64,000 nt of DNA. Origin: an uncultured Ruminococcus sp. Lineage in GTDB: Bacteria; Bacillota; Clostridia; Oscillospirales; Ruminococcaceae. Below are positions 51,990 to 60,461 of the stretch, piece after piece. Positions within the stretch are counted from its first letter, which is position 1, and each line of letters starts with the position of its first letter. The DNA is taken from positions 1 through 64,000 of the forward strand of contig ONAI01000005.1 of assembly GCA_900315755.1 (NCBI GenBank), in the 5' to 3' direction. The position numbers were made by a program, and so were the translations under genes. The notes beneath the pieces were generated by a model. The model saw nothing but the letters and a program-made list of their open reading frames with translations. It had not been told where the DNA came from and ran no database searches.

Positions 51990-54332
51990 ATGCTTAACAC
52001 AGAGAAATTCACAAAGAAGTCGCTGAGGATAATCGAATCCGCGGTAGGAAGCGCCTCAGAACTCGGACATACTTACATCGGAAGCGAGCACATACTCCTT
52101 GCAATGTCGGACGAAGGTTCATCGGAAGCGGCAGAGATACTCATTGAAAATGGTGTGGCGTATGACGATATACGCCGCGAGATAATCGAACTTGTAGGGC
52201 AGGGGAATCCAACTGCACTTAATCAGCGGTATTTTACGACCGCTGCAAAGCGAATACTCGAATCATCATGTAAGATCGCGGAGGCAGACAGTAAAAAGCA
52301 AGTCTCTCCGGAACATATACTTGCAGCTATTATCAGTGAGCCTTCAAGCAGCGCCTGTACAGTAATACGAAAAATGGGCGGTGATCTGAGTGGGATATGT
52401 TCCGGGCTCAACATGATCGGCTCTGACAGCGTACGCAGGGATATGTACGAATCAATACGTCCTAAGCCTTCACAAATGCCTAATCTTCTCAGATACGGCA
52501 AAAATCTTACTGATATATCTGTGATAAAGAAGAATGATCCTCTCATAGGACGCGAAAAAGAAGTAGACCGTGTCTTGCAGGTGCTTGCAAGAAAAACGAA
52601 GAATAATCCTTGTCTGATAGGTGAAGCAGGAGTTGGAAAAACAGCAATAGTAGAGGGTGTGGCAGCTCTGTTTGTACGTAATCTTGTACCCGATTCGCTA
52701 AAGAACCGGTTTATAATCACACTTGACATAACCTCATTGCTGTCCGGTGCAAAGTACCGAGGAGATTTTGAAGAGCGCGTAAAAGCCTGCATGGAGGAAG
52801 CTGTAACAGCCGGAAATGTTATACTTTTCATCGACGAGATACACACGATAGTCGGCGCAGGTGCGGCAGAGGGTGCAATTGATGCGGCAAATATAATGAA
52901 GCCCCAGCTTGCTCGCGGTGAATTGCAGATAATCGGCGCTACAACATTTGACGAATATCGCAAGACAATCGAAAAGGATTCCGCACTTGAAAGACGTTTC
53001 CAGCCGGTATATGTAACTGAACCTGAGGCGGAAGGTTGTATCGGCATTATCAAGGGACTGCGGAAGAGCTATGAAAAATACCATAATGTAGAGATAAGTG
53101 ATGAAGTGATAGAGCTTGCAGTAAATATGTCGATGCGATATATTTCTGACAGATTTCTGCCGGATAAGGCGATAGATGTCATAGACGAAGCCTGCGCGAG
53201 GGCGAAGATCTGCCGGAATACAGGCTTATGCTATAAGGACACAAAATACATCCGTCTTGCACAAATGGGTATAGGTCTGCGTGATGTCGGAAAGTATATA
53301 GACAAAAATGTACCCGTCAGCGTTTCGCCGGCGGATGTTATGGCGGTTATCTCAATGAAGACAGGTATTCCTCTGAACAGGATAACAAACGAGGAAGCAG
53401 ATCAGCTGAGCCAGCTAAAGGAGCGCCTCTCAGAGAGAGTTGTGGGACATTCCTATGCGGTGGATAAGATCTCAAATGCGATAGTACGTGCAAAATCAGG
53501 TCTGCGCGACAGCAGCTGTCCGACAGCTTCATTCATGTTTGCAGGTCCTACCGGAGTTGGAAAAACAGAGCTTGCCAAAGCACTTGCGGACTGTCTTTTC
53601 AATACTGAAAGCAGTCTTATACGAGTTGATATGTCGGAATACATGGAGAAGCACTCAGTATCTAAGCTTATCGGAGCGCCTCCCGGATATGCAGGCTACG
53701 ATGACAGCAGCATGACACTCTGCGAGAAAGTACGCCGCAATCCCTATTCACTTATACTATTTGATGAGATCGAAAAGGCTGATCCGGAGGTACTTAATAT
53801 AATGCTCCAGATACTTGATGAAGGCGTTCTGACTGATTCTTCGATGAGGCGTATCAGCTTCCGCAGCTGCATAATCATCATGACCTCAAACGTAGGGGCT
53901 GAGCAGCTTACGCACCGCACATCGGTAGGATTTTCATCCGGCGACAGTGCAAAGGACGAAGAGCGTGTGCTTGAAAGTATAAGGCAGCATTTCGCACCGG
54001 AACTCCTGAATCGTATAGACGAAATAATAGTATTCGGCAGACTCGAAAAGCAGGACTTAATGAAGATCAGCAGGATAGCGCTTGATAACCTCAGCAAAAG
54101 AGCGGATAGTATCGGCATAAGACTTAGTTATTCGCCCGAGGTGATAGAAGCGGTCGCAGCCGCCAGCGAGACCGATAAATATGGCGCAAGACCTATCAAG
54201 CGCCGAGTTACGGAGCTTATCGAGAATGAACTTGCACAGATGATCGTTGATTCAAGCGTTACGAGCGGCGAGCAGCTGAGGGTCGAAATGACTGATGACC
54301 GCATAAGCTTCACGAAGGGAGTGGTAGTATAA
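51990..54332 (+). CDS. clpC: ClpC-like AAA+ ATPase with shortened middle domain
   Basis: A 780-aa HSP100 unfoldase. Two N-domain repeats (about 1-145; LGHTYIGSEHILLAM) precede AAA-1 (GEAGVGKTAI, VILFIDEIHTIVG) and AAA-2 ([22 protein letters not shown]). The VGF tripeptide in TSVGFSSGD of AAA-2 matches the ClpP-docking loop, so it should work with ClpP. The segment between AAA-1 and AAA-2 lacks the UVR-containing coiled coil of standard ClpC and is about 30 residues shorter, so MecA-type adaptor control may be absent. There is no ctsR-mcsAB next to it and I see no CtsR box. ATG 51990 (GGAG upstream) is chosen over the frame's start at 51861. Confidence 0.88.
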   Translation: MLNTEKFTKKSLRIIESAVGSASELGHTYIGSEHILLAMSDEGSSEAAEILIENGVAYDDIRREIIELVGQGNPTALNQRYFTTAAKRILESSCKIAEADSKKQVSPEHILAAIISEPSSSACTVIRKMGGDLSGICSGLNMIGSDSVRRDMYESIRPKPSQMPNLLRYGKNLTDISVIKKNDPLIGREKEVDRVLQVLARKTKNNPCLIGEAGVGKTAIVEGVAALFVRNLVPDSLKNRFIITLDITSLLSGAKYRGDFEERVKACMEEAVTAGNVILFIDEIHTIVGAGAAEGAIDAANIMKPQLARGELQIIGATTFDEYRKTIEKDSALERRFQPVYVTEPEAEGCIGIIKGLRKSYEKYHNVEISDEVIELAVNMSMRYISDRFLPDKAIDVIDEACARAKICRNTGLCYKDTKYIRLAQMGIGLRDVGKYIDKNVPVSVSPADVMAVISMKTGIPLNRITNEEADQLSQLKERLSERVVGHSYAVDKISNAIVRAKSGLRDSSCPTASFMFAGPTGVGKTELAKALADCLFNTESSLIRVDMSEYMEKHSVSKLIGAPPGYAGYDDSSMTLCEKVRRNPYSLILFDEIEKADPEVLNIMLQILDEGVLTDSSMRRISFRSCIIIMTSNVGAEQLTHRTSVGFSSGDSAKDEERVLESIRQHFAPELLNRIDEIIVFGRLEKQDLMKISRIALDNLSKRADSIGIRLSYSPEVIEAVAAASETDKYGARPIKRRVTELIENELAQMIVDSSVTSGEQLRVEMTDDRISFTKGVVV

Positions 54333-54333
54333 T

Positions 54334-54356
54334 AGCGGTACGCTCGGCGTACCGCT
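54334..54356. terminator. 10-bp perfect hairpin between convergent genes
   Basis: AGCGGTACGC and GCGTACCGCT flank a 3-base loop, two bases after the clpC stop and three bases before the opposite gene's stop. There is no T tract, so it may stabilise 3' ends or act with convergent transcription rather than terminate alone. Confidence 0.5.
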
Positions 54357-54358
54357 GA

Positions 54359-55261
54359 TCACAGACCGGAAAAGTCAAAATCCGGGACATATTCCTCAGA
54401 AGCCGACCTCTTTTCCTGAGTATAGCCCTCTAAACCGAGTGCAGCAGCGTGATCTGCAACGCTGTTGTACTCCATTTTTGTTACACGGCGCTTCAGTTCC
54501 GGAAAATTATCACTTATGAAGCTGAAAGGCGTGTACTGGTTCATAATACTCACAAGACGCGAATCTGACGAAGTATTTTCCGCTATCCAGTCGATTATCT
54601 TCATAGAATCATGGCGATGTGAGGGGAGTACAAGATGGCGTATCACAGTACCCTTCAGCAGTCCGCCCTCATCATTGAAGATCAGTTTACCGACCTGTTC
54701 TATCATTTTCAGGACTGCTTCCGAAGCATAAAAGAAATAATCAGGGGCATCGCAGTACCTTGCTGAAATTTCAGGCGAGAAGTATTTGAGGTCAGGCAGA
54801 TAAATGTCGATATAGCCGTTGAGCATGGAGAGCGTATCAGCGAGTTCATATCCGCCGGAGTTATAAACTATCGGGATACTCAGTCTGTGCTTAACGAGGT
54901 CGAGCGCGTTTATAATAACCGGAACAAAGTGAGTTGGCGTGACAAGTTCGATATTATCAGCACCTTTATCGGCAAGTCTGAGGAATACATCAGCAAGACT
55001 CTCCGTAGTAAGTGCCTTGCCGTGCATAAGGTTGCTTATAGAGTTGTTCTGACAGAAACGGCAATGCAGACTGCATCCGGAAAAAAATACCGTACCTGCG
55101 CCGTTTTTATAAGATATACACGGCTCTTCCCACATATGAAGGTAAGCCTTTGCCGCATGAACTGTACTGTTCTCGCCACAGTAACCTGCTCCGGAAGTAC
55201 GGTCAGCACCGCACATTCTCGGACATAGCCGGCAATTTCTGAAAATTGAATCTGTATCCAT
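54359..55261 (-). CDS. Radical SAM protein of the PflX/COG1313 type
   Basis: A 300-aa radical SAM enzyme related to pyruvate formate-lyase activators. The N-terminal Cys set (CRLCPRMCG ... GYCG) comes first, then the SAM cluster motif FSGCSLHCRFCQN (Cys-x3-Cys-x2-Cys). No target glycyl-radical enzyme is nearby, so the substrate is open. It has its own promoter, divergent from the dockerin esterase. Confidence 0.88.
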   Translation of the reverse strand: MDTDSIFRNCRLCPRMCGADRTSGAGYCGENSTVHAAKAYLHMWEEPCISYKNGAGTVFFSGCSLHCRFCQNNSISNLMHGKALTTESLADVFLRLADKGADNIELVTPTHFVPVIINALDLVKHRLSIPIVYNSGGYELADTLSMLNGYIDIYLPDLKYFSPEISARYCDAPDYFFYASEAVLKMIEQVGKLIFNDEGGLLKGTVIRHLVLPSHRHDSMKIIDWIAENTSSDSRLVSIMNQYTPFSFISDNFPELKRRVTKMEYNSVADHAAALGLEGYTQEKRSASEEYVPDFDFSGL

Positions 55262-55290
55262 GATAGCACCTTTTCGATAAATATATTATA

Positions 55291-55319
55291 ATTGTATCAC
55301 AAATCGTGCTGAATTGCAA
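55291..55319 (-). promoter_or_regulatory. Promoter of the PflX-type gene
   Basis: On the minus strand TTGCAA (55314-55319), 17 bases, TACAAT (55291-55296). Confidence 0.75.
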
Positions 55320-55328
55320 TAAACGCCC

Positions 55329-55357
55329 TTGAAAAATCGTCCGGAATATGTTAATAT
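55329..55357 (+). promoter_or_regulatory. Promoter of the dockerin esterase
   Basis: TTGAAA (55329-55334), 17 bases, TAATAT (55352-55357). Its -35 box is nine bases from the divergent promoter's -35 box. Confidence 0.7.
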
Positions 55358-55403
55358 AAAGAAAACAGCAGACAATAGGCGGTCTGCGGAATGGAGTCAA
55401 GAC

Positions 55404-56432
55404 ATGAAAAGGAAGATAACAGCGGCTCTGTGTGCCGGTGCAATGGCATCAGCAGCTTTTGCTTCATTGGCTGCGATTACCGGAAGCGCTGAGCAGTCAC
55501 AGCGTAAGGTTAAGATAATGCCGGTAGGAGATTCGATAACCGACGGCTACTGGGAACAAGGCGGCTATCGCAAATATATGAGCTATACCCTTACTCAGAA
55601 GGGCATCACGGATATTGACATAGTAGGACCTAAAGGCAGCGATTCTGAGACATTTGAATACAATGGGCAAGAGGTCGTATATGACGGCAACTATGCCGGT
55701 TACAGCGGATATGCGATACAGCAGATGTCAGGGACTGAGGCGCGTCAGGGAATACTTGAAACGCTTATGTCCGGCGAATATATCAGTACATTCAAACCGG
55801 ACATCGTTCTGTTACAGATAGGCACAAACGACATAATCAGTAATTACAACGAAGGTATTACCGATAGACTTGAGAACCTGATAAACTACATACTTGATGA
55901 GGGAACAGCCGGAGAGACCGTTTTCGTGACAACGATACCTGATATGGATACAGCTGTCGTTTCAGAGTGGTTCTGGTCTTACGGTGAAAAGAAGTGGAAC
56001 AGCACTCCGGAGGAATTTTCAGCACTTATACAAAGCTGTATTGACAGCTATAACTCGTCAATTAAGCAATTGGCGGCGAAGATGCAGTCAGAGGGTAAAA
56101 ATGTCAGATTTGCCGATATACACAGCGTTGTAGACATGAAAGACGACCTCTACGACGGAGTTCATCCCAATGAGAGCGGCTACGAGAAAATGGGCAGATA
56201 CTGGGCAGGAGTGCTCGAAGAATTTCTCAGCAATGAGACACATTCGACTGAACCGGTTGAGATCCCGCAGGAAGAGTACAGGATCGCAGATCTCGTAACA
56301 CTTGGAAATTTCGTGCTCGGAAGGTATTCAGAAAACATTGATTCAGCATGGAAACGCCTTGATCTTGATAAAAACAACGTCCTCAACGGCTACGACTGTA
56401 TATTAATGAGAAGAAAACTTTTCTCATTGTAA
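55404..56432 (+). CDS. Secreted SGNH (CE3-like) esterase with C-terminal dockerin-like module
   Basis: A 342-aa exported hydrolase, probably an acetyl-xylan or similar esterase. Signal peptide 1-30, then the SGNH domain: MPVGDSITDGYWEQGGYRKY (block I, CE3-like), LQIGTNDII (block III) and YDGVHPNESGY (block V). Residues of about 292-342 are dockerin-like: IADLVTLGNFVLG followed by LDLDKNNVLNGYDCILMRR, which has the Asp/Asn spacing of a calcium loop. The first calcium loop (normally a GDVN-type sequence before IADLV) is missing, so the dockerin may be half-functional. ATG 55404, behind GGAG, is chosen because the longer frame starts inside the promoter. Confidence 0.85.
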   Translation: MKRKITAALCAGAMASAAFASLAAITGSAEQSQRKVKIMPVGDSITDGYWEQGGYRKYMSYTLTQKGITDIDIVGPKGSDSETFEYNGQEVVYDGNYAGYSGYAIQQMSGTEARQGILETLMSGEYISTFKPDIVLLQIGTNDIISNYNEGITDRLENLINYILDEGTAGETVFVTTIPDMDTAVVSEWFWSYGEKKWNSTPEEFSALIQSCIDSYNSSIKQLAAKMQSEGKNVRFADIHSVVDMKDDLYDGVHPNESGYEKMGRYWAGVLEEFLSNETHSTEPVEIPQEEYRIADLVTLGNFVLGRYSENIDSAWKRLDLDKNNVLNGYDCILMRRKLFSL

Positions 56433-56456
56433 CATATTTGGAACAAACTGCTTTGC

Positions 56457-56485
56457 TTGACATTATTTACATATTATGGTATAAT
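56457..56485 (+). promoter_or_regulatory. Consensus promoter of the aro operon
   Basis: TTGACA (56457-56462), 17 bases, TATAAT (56480-56485). The leader is about 75 nt. Confidence 0.88.
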
Positions 56486-56567
56486 TAATTAGTTATTGTA
56501 AAATTCATCTGAATGTCGCAATAATAGCGCACATTCAATTGTATAGCCTTACCTGCGGAGGGTTCCC

Positions 56568-57611
56568 ATGAAAAGAATCAGAATCAATACAACACAGCCA
56601 TATGATGTTGTCATAGAACGTGGAAGTCTTAAAAAGTGCGGTGAATACGTTGCTTCGATCACATCCTCAAGAACAGCTGCTATCATTACCGATGATATTG
56701 TTGAAAAGCTGTATCTCGGCGATGTCAGGAGATCACTCGAAGAAAACGGATTCAAATGCACTTCTTATGTCTTTCCAAACGGCGAGCAGTCCAAGAGTAT
56801 CGAAAATCTGAGCAAGATATATGATTTTCTCTGCGAAAGCGAGATCACGCGAAGTGACATAATCATTGCTCTCGGCGGAGGAGTTGTCGGCGATATCAGC
56901 GGATTTGCCGCTGCTTCATACCTCAGGGGCGTTGACTATGTCCAGATTCCTACAACTCTGCTTGCACAGGTGGATTCCTCGGTGGGCGGTAAGACTGCTA
57001 TCGACATTCCGGGCGGCAAAAATCTTGTCGGCGCGTTCAAGCAGCCGAGTATAGTTATCTCAGACAGTGACACATTGAAGACACTTCCGCCGGAAACTCT
57101 TGCAGACGGTATGGGAGAGGTCATAAAGTATGGCATGATACGTGATGAAGCGTTGTTTGAACTGCTTGAGAAGTACGATCTTGATACCTGTGACAGTATC
57201 ATGGACGAGATCGTTGCAAACTGTGTGGACATCAAGCGAGTTGTTGTTGAGCATGATACGCTGGATAAGGGTGAGCGTATGATACTTAATTTCGGACACA
57301 CTCTCGGTCATGCGCTTGAAGGCTGGCATCACTATACAGATTTCACTCATGGAATGGGTGTAGCAGCCGGTATGTGCATTATAACAGATAAGCTTGCATC
57401 ACCGGAGATCGCAGAGCGTCTCAAAAACTGCGTTCAGAGATATAAACTCCCGACCGGTACTGATATACCGATGAGTGAGCTGCTTCCGTTCTGTTCCAAG
57501 GACAAGAAGCGTGAATCAGGCAGCATAAATTACATAATCTGCAAAACTATTGGCAATGCCGAGATCGTTAAAGTGGCAGTTCCTGAATTTGCACGTCTCA
57601 TGGAGGGCTGA
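56568..57611 (+). CDS. aroB: 3-dehydroquinate synthase
   Basis: Cyclises DAHP to 3-dehydroquinate with NAD+ and a divalent metal; shikimate pathway. The 347-aa protein shows the NAD loop GGGVVGDISGFAA, the active-site PTTLLAQVDSSVGGKT and the zinc-ligand region NFGHTLGHALE. GGAGGG precedes ATG 56568. First gene of aroB-aroA-aroC. Confidence 0.96.
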   Translation: MKRIRINTTQPYDVVIERGSLKKCGEYVASITSSRTAAIITDDIVEKLYLGDVRRSLEENGFKCTSYVFPNGEQSKSIENLSKIYDFLCESEITRSDIIIALGGGVVGDISGFAAASYLRGVDYVQIPTTLLAQVDSSVGGKTAIDIPGGKNLVGAFKQPSIVISDSDTLKTLPPETLADGMGEVIKYGMIRDEALFELLEKYDLDTCDSIMDEIVANCVDIKRVVVEHDTLDKGERMILNFGHTLGHALEGWHHYTDFTHGMGVAAGMCIITDKLASPEIAERLKNCVQRYKLPTGTDIPMSELLPFCSKDKKRESGSINYIICKTIGNAEIVKVAVPEFARLMEG

Positions 57612-57613
57612 TC

Positions 57614-58840
57614 GTGGATATAAGAATTACACCTTCTTTGCTCAAAGGAGCGGTTAGTATTCCCGCTTCAAAGAGCTGCGCCCACAGAGTTATCATAAGT
57701 GCGGCGCTTGCAGGCGGAAAATCTGTTATAACAGGCGTTACGATGTCCAATGACATTGACGCCACTATGAATGCGATGTCTGCTTTAGGAGCTTCATTCA
57801 GCGTTCACGGTGACACGATAACAGTAGAGGGCATAGAAGTCCCTACAACAAAGGCAGTTATCGAATGCAACGAAAGCGGCTCGACACTCAGGTTTGTAAT
57901 GCCTATTGCAGCTGCACTCGGAACTGATTCTGAATTTAACGGACGCGGCAGACTTCCACAACGTCCGATAGACATATACAAGCGCGAACTCGGCAAGAAC
58001 GGCGTAAAATTTATCACAGCCGAGATGCCATACAGACTGCGCGGAAAGCTTACAGGCGGCAGATACCAGATAGAAGGCAACGTCTCTTCACAGTTCGTGA
58101 CAGGTCTTCTCTTTGCACTTCCGCTGATTGAGGAAGATTCTGAGATCGTGCTGACATCTCATCTCGAATCCGCACCGTATGTTGATATAACTATTGACAT
58201 TCTCAGCCGCTTCGGTATTGTAATCGAGCGTACTGAAAACGGCTTCTTCATAAAGGGCGGACAGCAGTACCGCGCACATAACGAAAAGATCGAAGGAGAT
58301 TATTCTCAGGCAGCATTTTTCTGTGTTGCAAATGCTCTTGGCAGTGATATTGAACTCGGAAATCTCATTCCTGAAAGCGTACAGGGTGATAAAAGGATAT
58401 TTGATATTGTCAGCGAAGCGTGTGATAACGGCAGGATAAGCTGCTTTAAAGCTGATTGTTCGGATATACCGGATCTTGTACCGATACTTTCGGTATTCGG
58501 CGCATTCGGGAACGGTGAATCAGTGATTTTCAACGCTGAAAGACTCCGCATCAAAGAAAGCGACCGTCTTGTTACAACAGCCGCAATGCTGAATGAACTT
58601 GGCGGCGATGTAACAGTCACCGATGATGGACTTATAATCCGTCCTACCGGTAATATGCACGGAGGCGTAGTTGACGGCGCAGGGGATCACAGAATAGTAA
58701 TGGCAGCAGCGATCGCAGCAACACGTACATCCGGCGAGGTCACGATCAAAGGTGCCGAAGCCGCTGAAAAATCATATCCCGATTTTTTCAAGGATTATTC
58801 AAAACTCGGAGGTAGCATAAATGTCATCCATCTGGAATAA
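57614..58840 (+). CDS. aroA: 3-phosphoshikimate 1-carboxyvinyltransferase (EPSP synthase)
   Basis: Joins phosphoenolpyruvate to shikimate 3-phosphate. The 408-aa enzyme has an N-terminal PASKSCAHRVIISAALAGG (substrate-binding Lys), the PEP region NESGSTLRFVMPIA and the catalytic LRIKESDR near residue 314. In class I EPSP synthases the PEP loop is GNAGTAMR-like; here NESGSTLRF matches class II-type sequences. It starts at GTG 57614, three bases after the aroB stop. Confidence 0.95.
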   Translation: MDIRITPSLLKGAVSIPASKSCAHRVIISAALAGGKSVITGVTMSNDIDATMNAMSALGASFSVHGDTITVEGIEVPTTKAVIECNESGSTLRFVMPIAAALGTDSEFNGRGRLPQRPIDIYKRELGKNGVKFITAEMPYRLRGKLTGGRYQIEGNVSSQFVTGLLFALPLIEEDSEIVLTSHLESAPYVDITIDILSRFGIVIERTENGFFIKGGQQYRAHNEKIEGDYSQAAFFCVANALGSDIELGNLIPESVQGDKRIFDIVSEACDNGRISCFKADCSDIPDLVPILSVFGAFGNGESVIFNAERLRIKESDRLVTTAAMLNELGGDVTVTDDGLIIRPTGNMHGGVVDGAGDHRIVMAAAIAATRTSGEVTIKGAEAAEKSYPDFFKDYSKLGGSINVIHLE

Positions 58841-59858
58841 CAGGATCTCAATATCAATTTTCGGCGAGTCTAACGGACCCGCTATTGGTGTTACGGTCGA
58901 TAATCTGCCTTCCGGAGAATACATTGATGTAGAAGCACTTGCCCGCTTTATGGCGCGCAGGAATATCGGCAGAAACAAGGTTCGTGAGAACGTTATGCCG
59001 CACGTTATGTCAGGCATATACAATGACAGGACGACTGGCACACCGTTGTGTGCTTTTATACAGAATGTATCTGTAAAAGCTCCGCAGCACTCAAATCTCG
59101 ACAGACTTTCACGTACCGGTCATGCTGATTATACAGGCGCTGTACGTTACCGTGGAATAAATGATTTTCGTGATGAGGGACACTTCACCGACAGACTGAC
59201 TATACCGCTTTGCTTTGCAGGAGCTATATGTGCTCAGATCCTCGAAAGACGCGGGATTTATACCGGTGCTCATGTTCTGAGTATCCATAGCATCAAGGAT
59301 AATCCCTTTGATCCGGTAAATATTACGCGTGATGGCGTTAAGAGTATCAGGGATAAGGAATTTCCTGTAATAAATGACCGCCGCGGCTGGCTCATGCAGG
59401 ATGACATATACAAAGCAAAAGAAGCAGGTGAATCGCTCGGAGGTGTCATCGAGTGCGCGTCCGTAAACGTTCCGGCAGGCGTAGGCGCACCGATATTTGA
59501 TGGTCTGAAGAATAACATTGCTCAGCTTATTTTTGGTATTCCGGGGGTTACCGGACTTGAATTCGGTATTGGATTCCGTTCTGCACGTATGGTCGGAAGC
59601 CAGAATAATGATGAGTTCTACGTCAACGATCGTGGGTATGTACTCTCAAAGACCAACAATCACGGCGGTATAATCGGAGGAATATCATCCGGTATGCCAA
59701 TAACTCTGAATGTAGCTGTCAAGCCGACTGTCACAAACCTTGACAGCGGTGAAGAGATACAGGAGACCTGTACAGTGCCATCGACAGTCGCAAGTGTTGA
59801 AGCGGCTGTAAACATCGCACTTCTTTCACACATGATAGATTATCCGAATTTCTGTTAA
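58821..59858 (+). CDS. aroC: Chorismate synthase
   Basis: Forms chorismate from EPSP with reduced FMN. The 345-aa protein shows GESNGPAIGVTVDNLPSG, RTGHADYTGAVRYRG and GGIIGGISSGMPI. It overlaps aroA by 20 bases; GGAGGT lies inside the aroA end before ATG 58821. Confidence 0.96.
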   Translation: MSSIWNNRISISIFGESNGPAIGVTVDNLPSGEYIDVEALARFMARRNIGRNKVRENVMPHVMSGIYNDRTTGTPLCAFIQNVSVKAPQHSNLDRLSRTGHADYTGAVRYRGINDFRDEGHFTDRLTIPLCFAGAICAQILERRGIYTGAHVLSIHSIKDNPFDPVNITRDGVKSIRDKEFPVINDRRGWLMQDDIYKAKEAGESLGGVIECASVNVPAGVGAPIFDGLKNNIAQLIFGIPGVTGLEFGIGFRSARMVGSQNNDEFYVNDRGYVLSKTNNHGGIIGGISSGMPITLNVAVKPTVTNLDSGEEIQETCTVPSTVASVEAAVNIALLSHMIDYPNFC

Positions 59859-59867
59859 GGAGTTCAT

Positions 59868-60461
59868 ATGCAGGAAGAAAATATAAAAAAAATGGCAGCC
59901 TTTGCCGATACGGAGATCAAGGACGTTCCTACGCTCAATATACTTCTTTGTTATCTGCTGTATAAGATCGCAAAGCCTGTTGAGACCGAGCAGCTTTATG
60001 AGATCGCTATCGGAACAGGGATCGTAAACTATTTCTATTATCAGGATTCGATCGACTATCTGCTGAAAAACGGTCTTATTTCACTTGATAAGGACGAAAG
60101 CGGTCTTGATGTCTATGTTCTCCAGCCGAAGGGCAGGGAATGTGCGCGTGAATTAAAGACCTATGCACCGAAGTCTTACAGAGACAAGCTTGTGCTTGCT
60201 GCACTGAGGTATTTTGCCCGCAGAAAGGCTGAGCAGGAATTAAAGATCGAATACATAAAGGTCGAAAACGGATATTATGTATATATAAGATGTCTCGATG
60301 TCAGCTGCGATCTCATGGACATGAAGCTTTATGCGCCTGACCTCGCACAGGCAAAAATGATAGGGGAGCGTGTGCTTCTGAATCCAGCCGGATTCTATGG
60401 AAAAGTGGTCGAGCTTGCTCTCTCGAATGAAGAGCCGCCCTATGATCTCAGCGACAATTAA
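59868..60461 (+). CDS. DUF4364 family protein, winged-helix regulator
   Basis: A 197-aa protein with a predicted winged-helix N-terminus (NILLCYLLYKIAKPVETEQL, then DSIDYLLKNGLISLDKDESG) typical of DUF4364, a family of unknown DNA-binding regulators in Clostridia. It is the last gene of the aro transcript, starting 10 bases after aroC behind AAGGAG. Its last 222 bases are overlapped antisense by the U32 peptidase frame. Confidence 0.85.
   Translation: MQEENIKKMAAFADTEIKDVPTLNILLCYLLYKIAKPVETEQLYEIAIGTGIVNYFYYQDSIDYLLKNGLISLDKDESGLDVYVLQPKGRECARELKTYAPKSYRDKLVLAALRYFARRKAEQELKIEYIKVENGYYVYIRCLDVSCDLMDMKLYAPDLAQAKMIGERVLLNPAGFYGKVVELALSNEEPPYDLSDN

Noticed and set aside
52223..53053. 276-codon minus-strand frame opposite clpC
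   Set aside because: A Ser-rich sequence with no domain, mirroring the highly conserved AAA-1 coding region.
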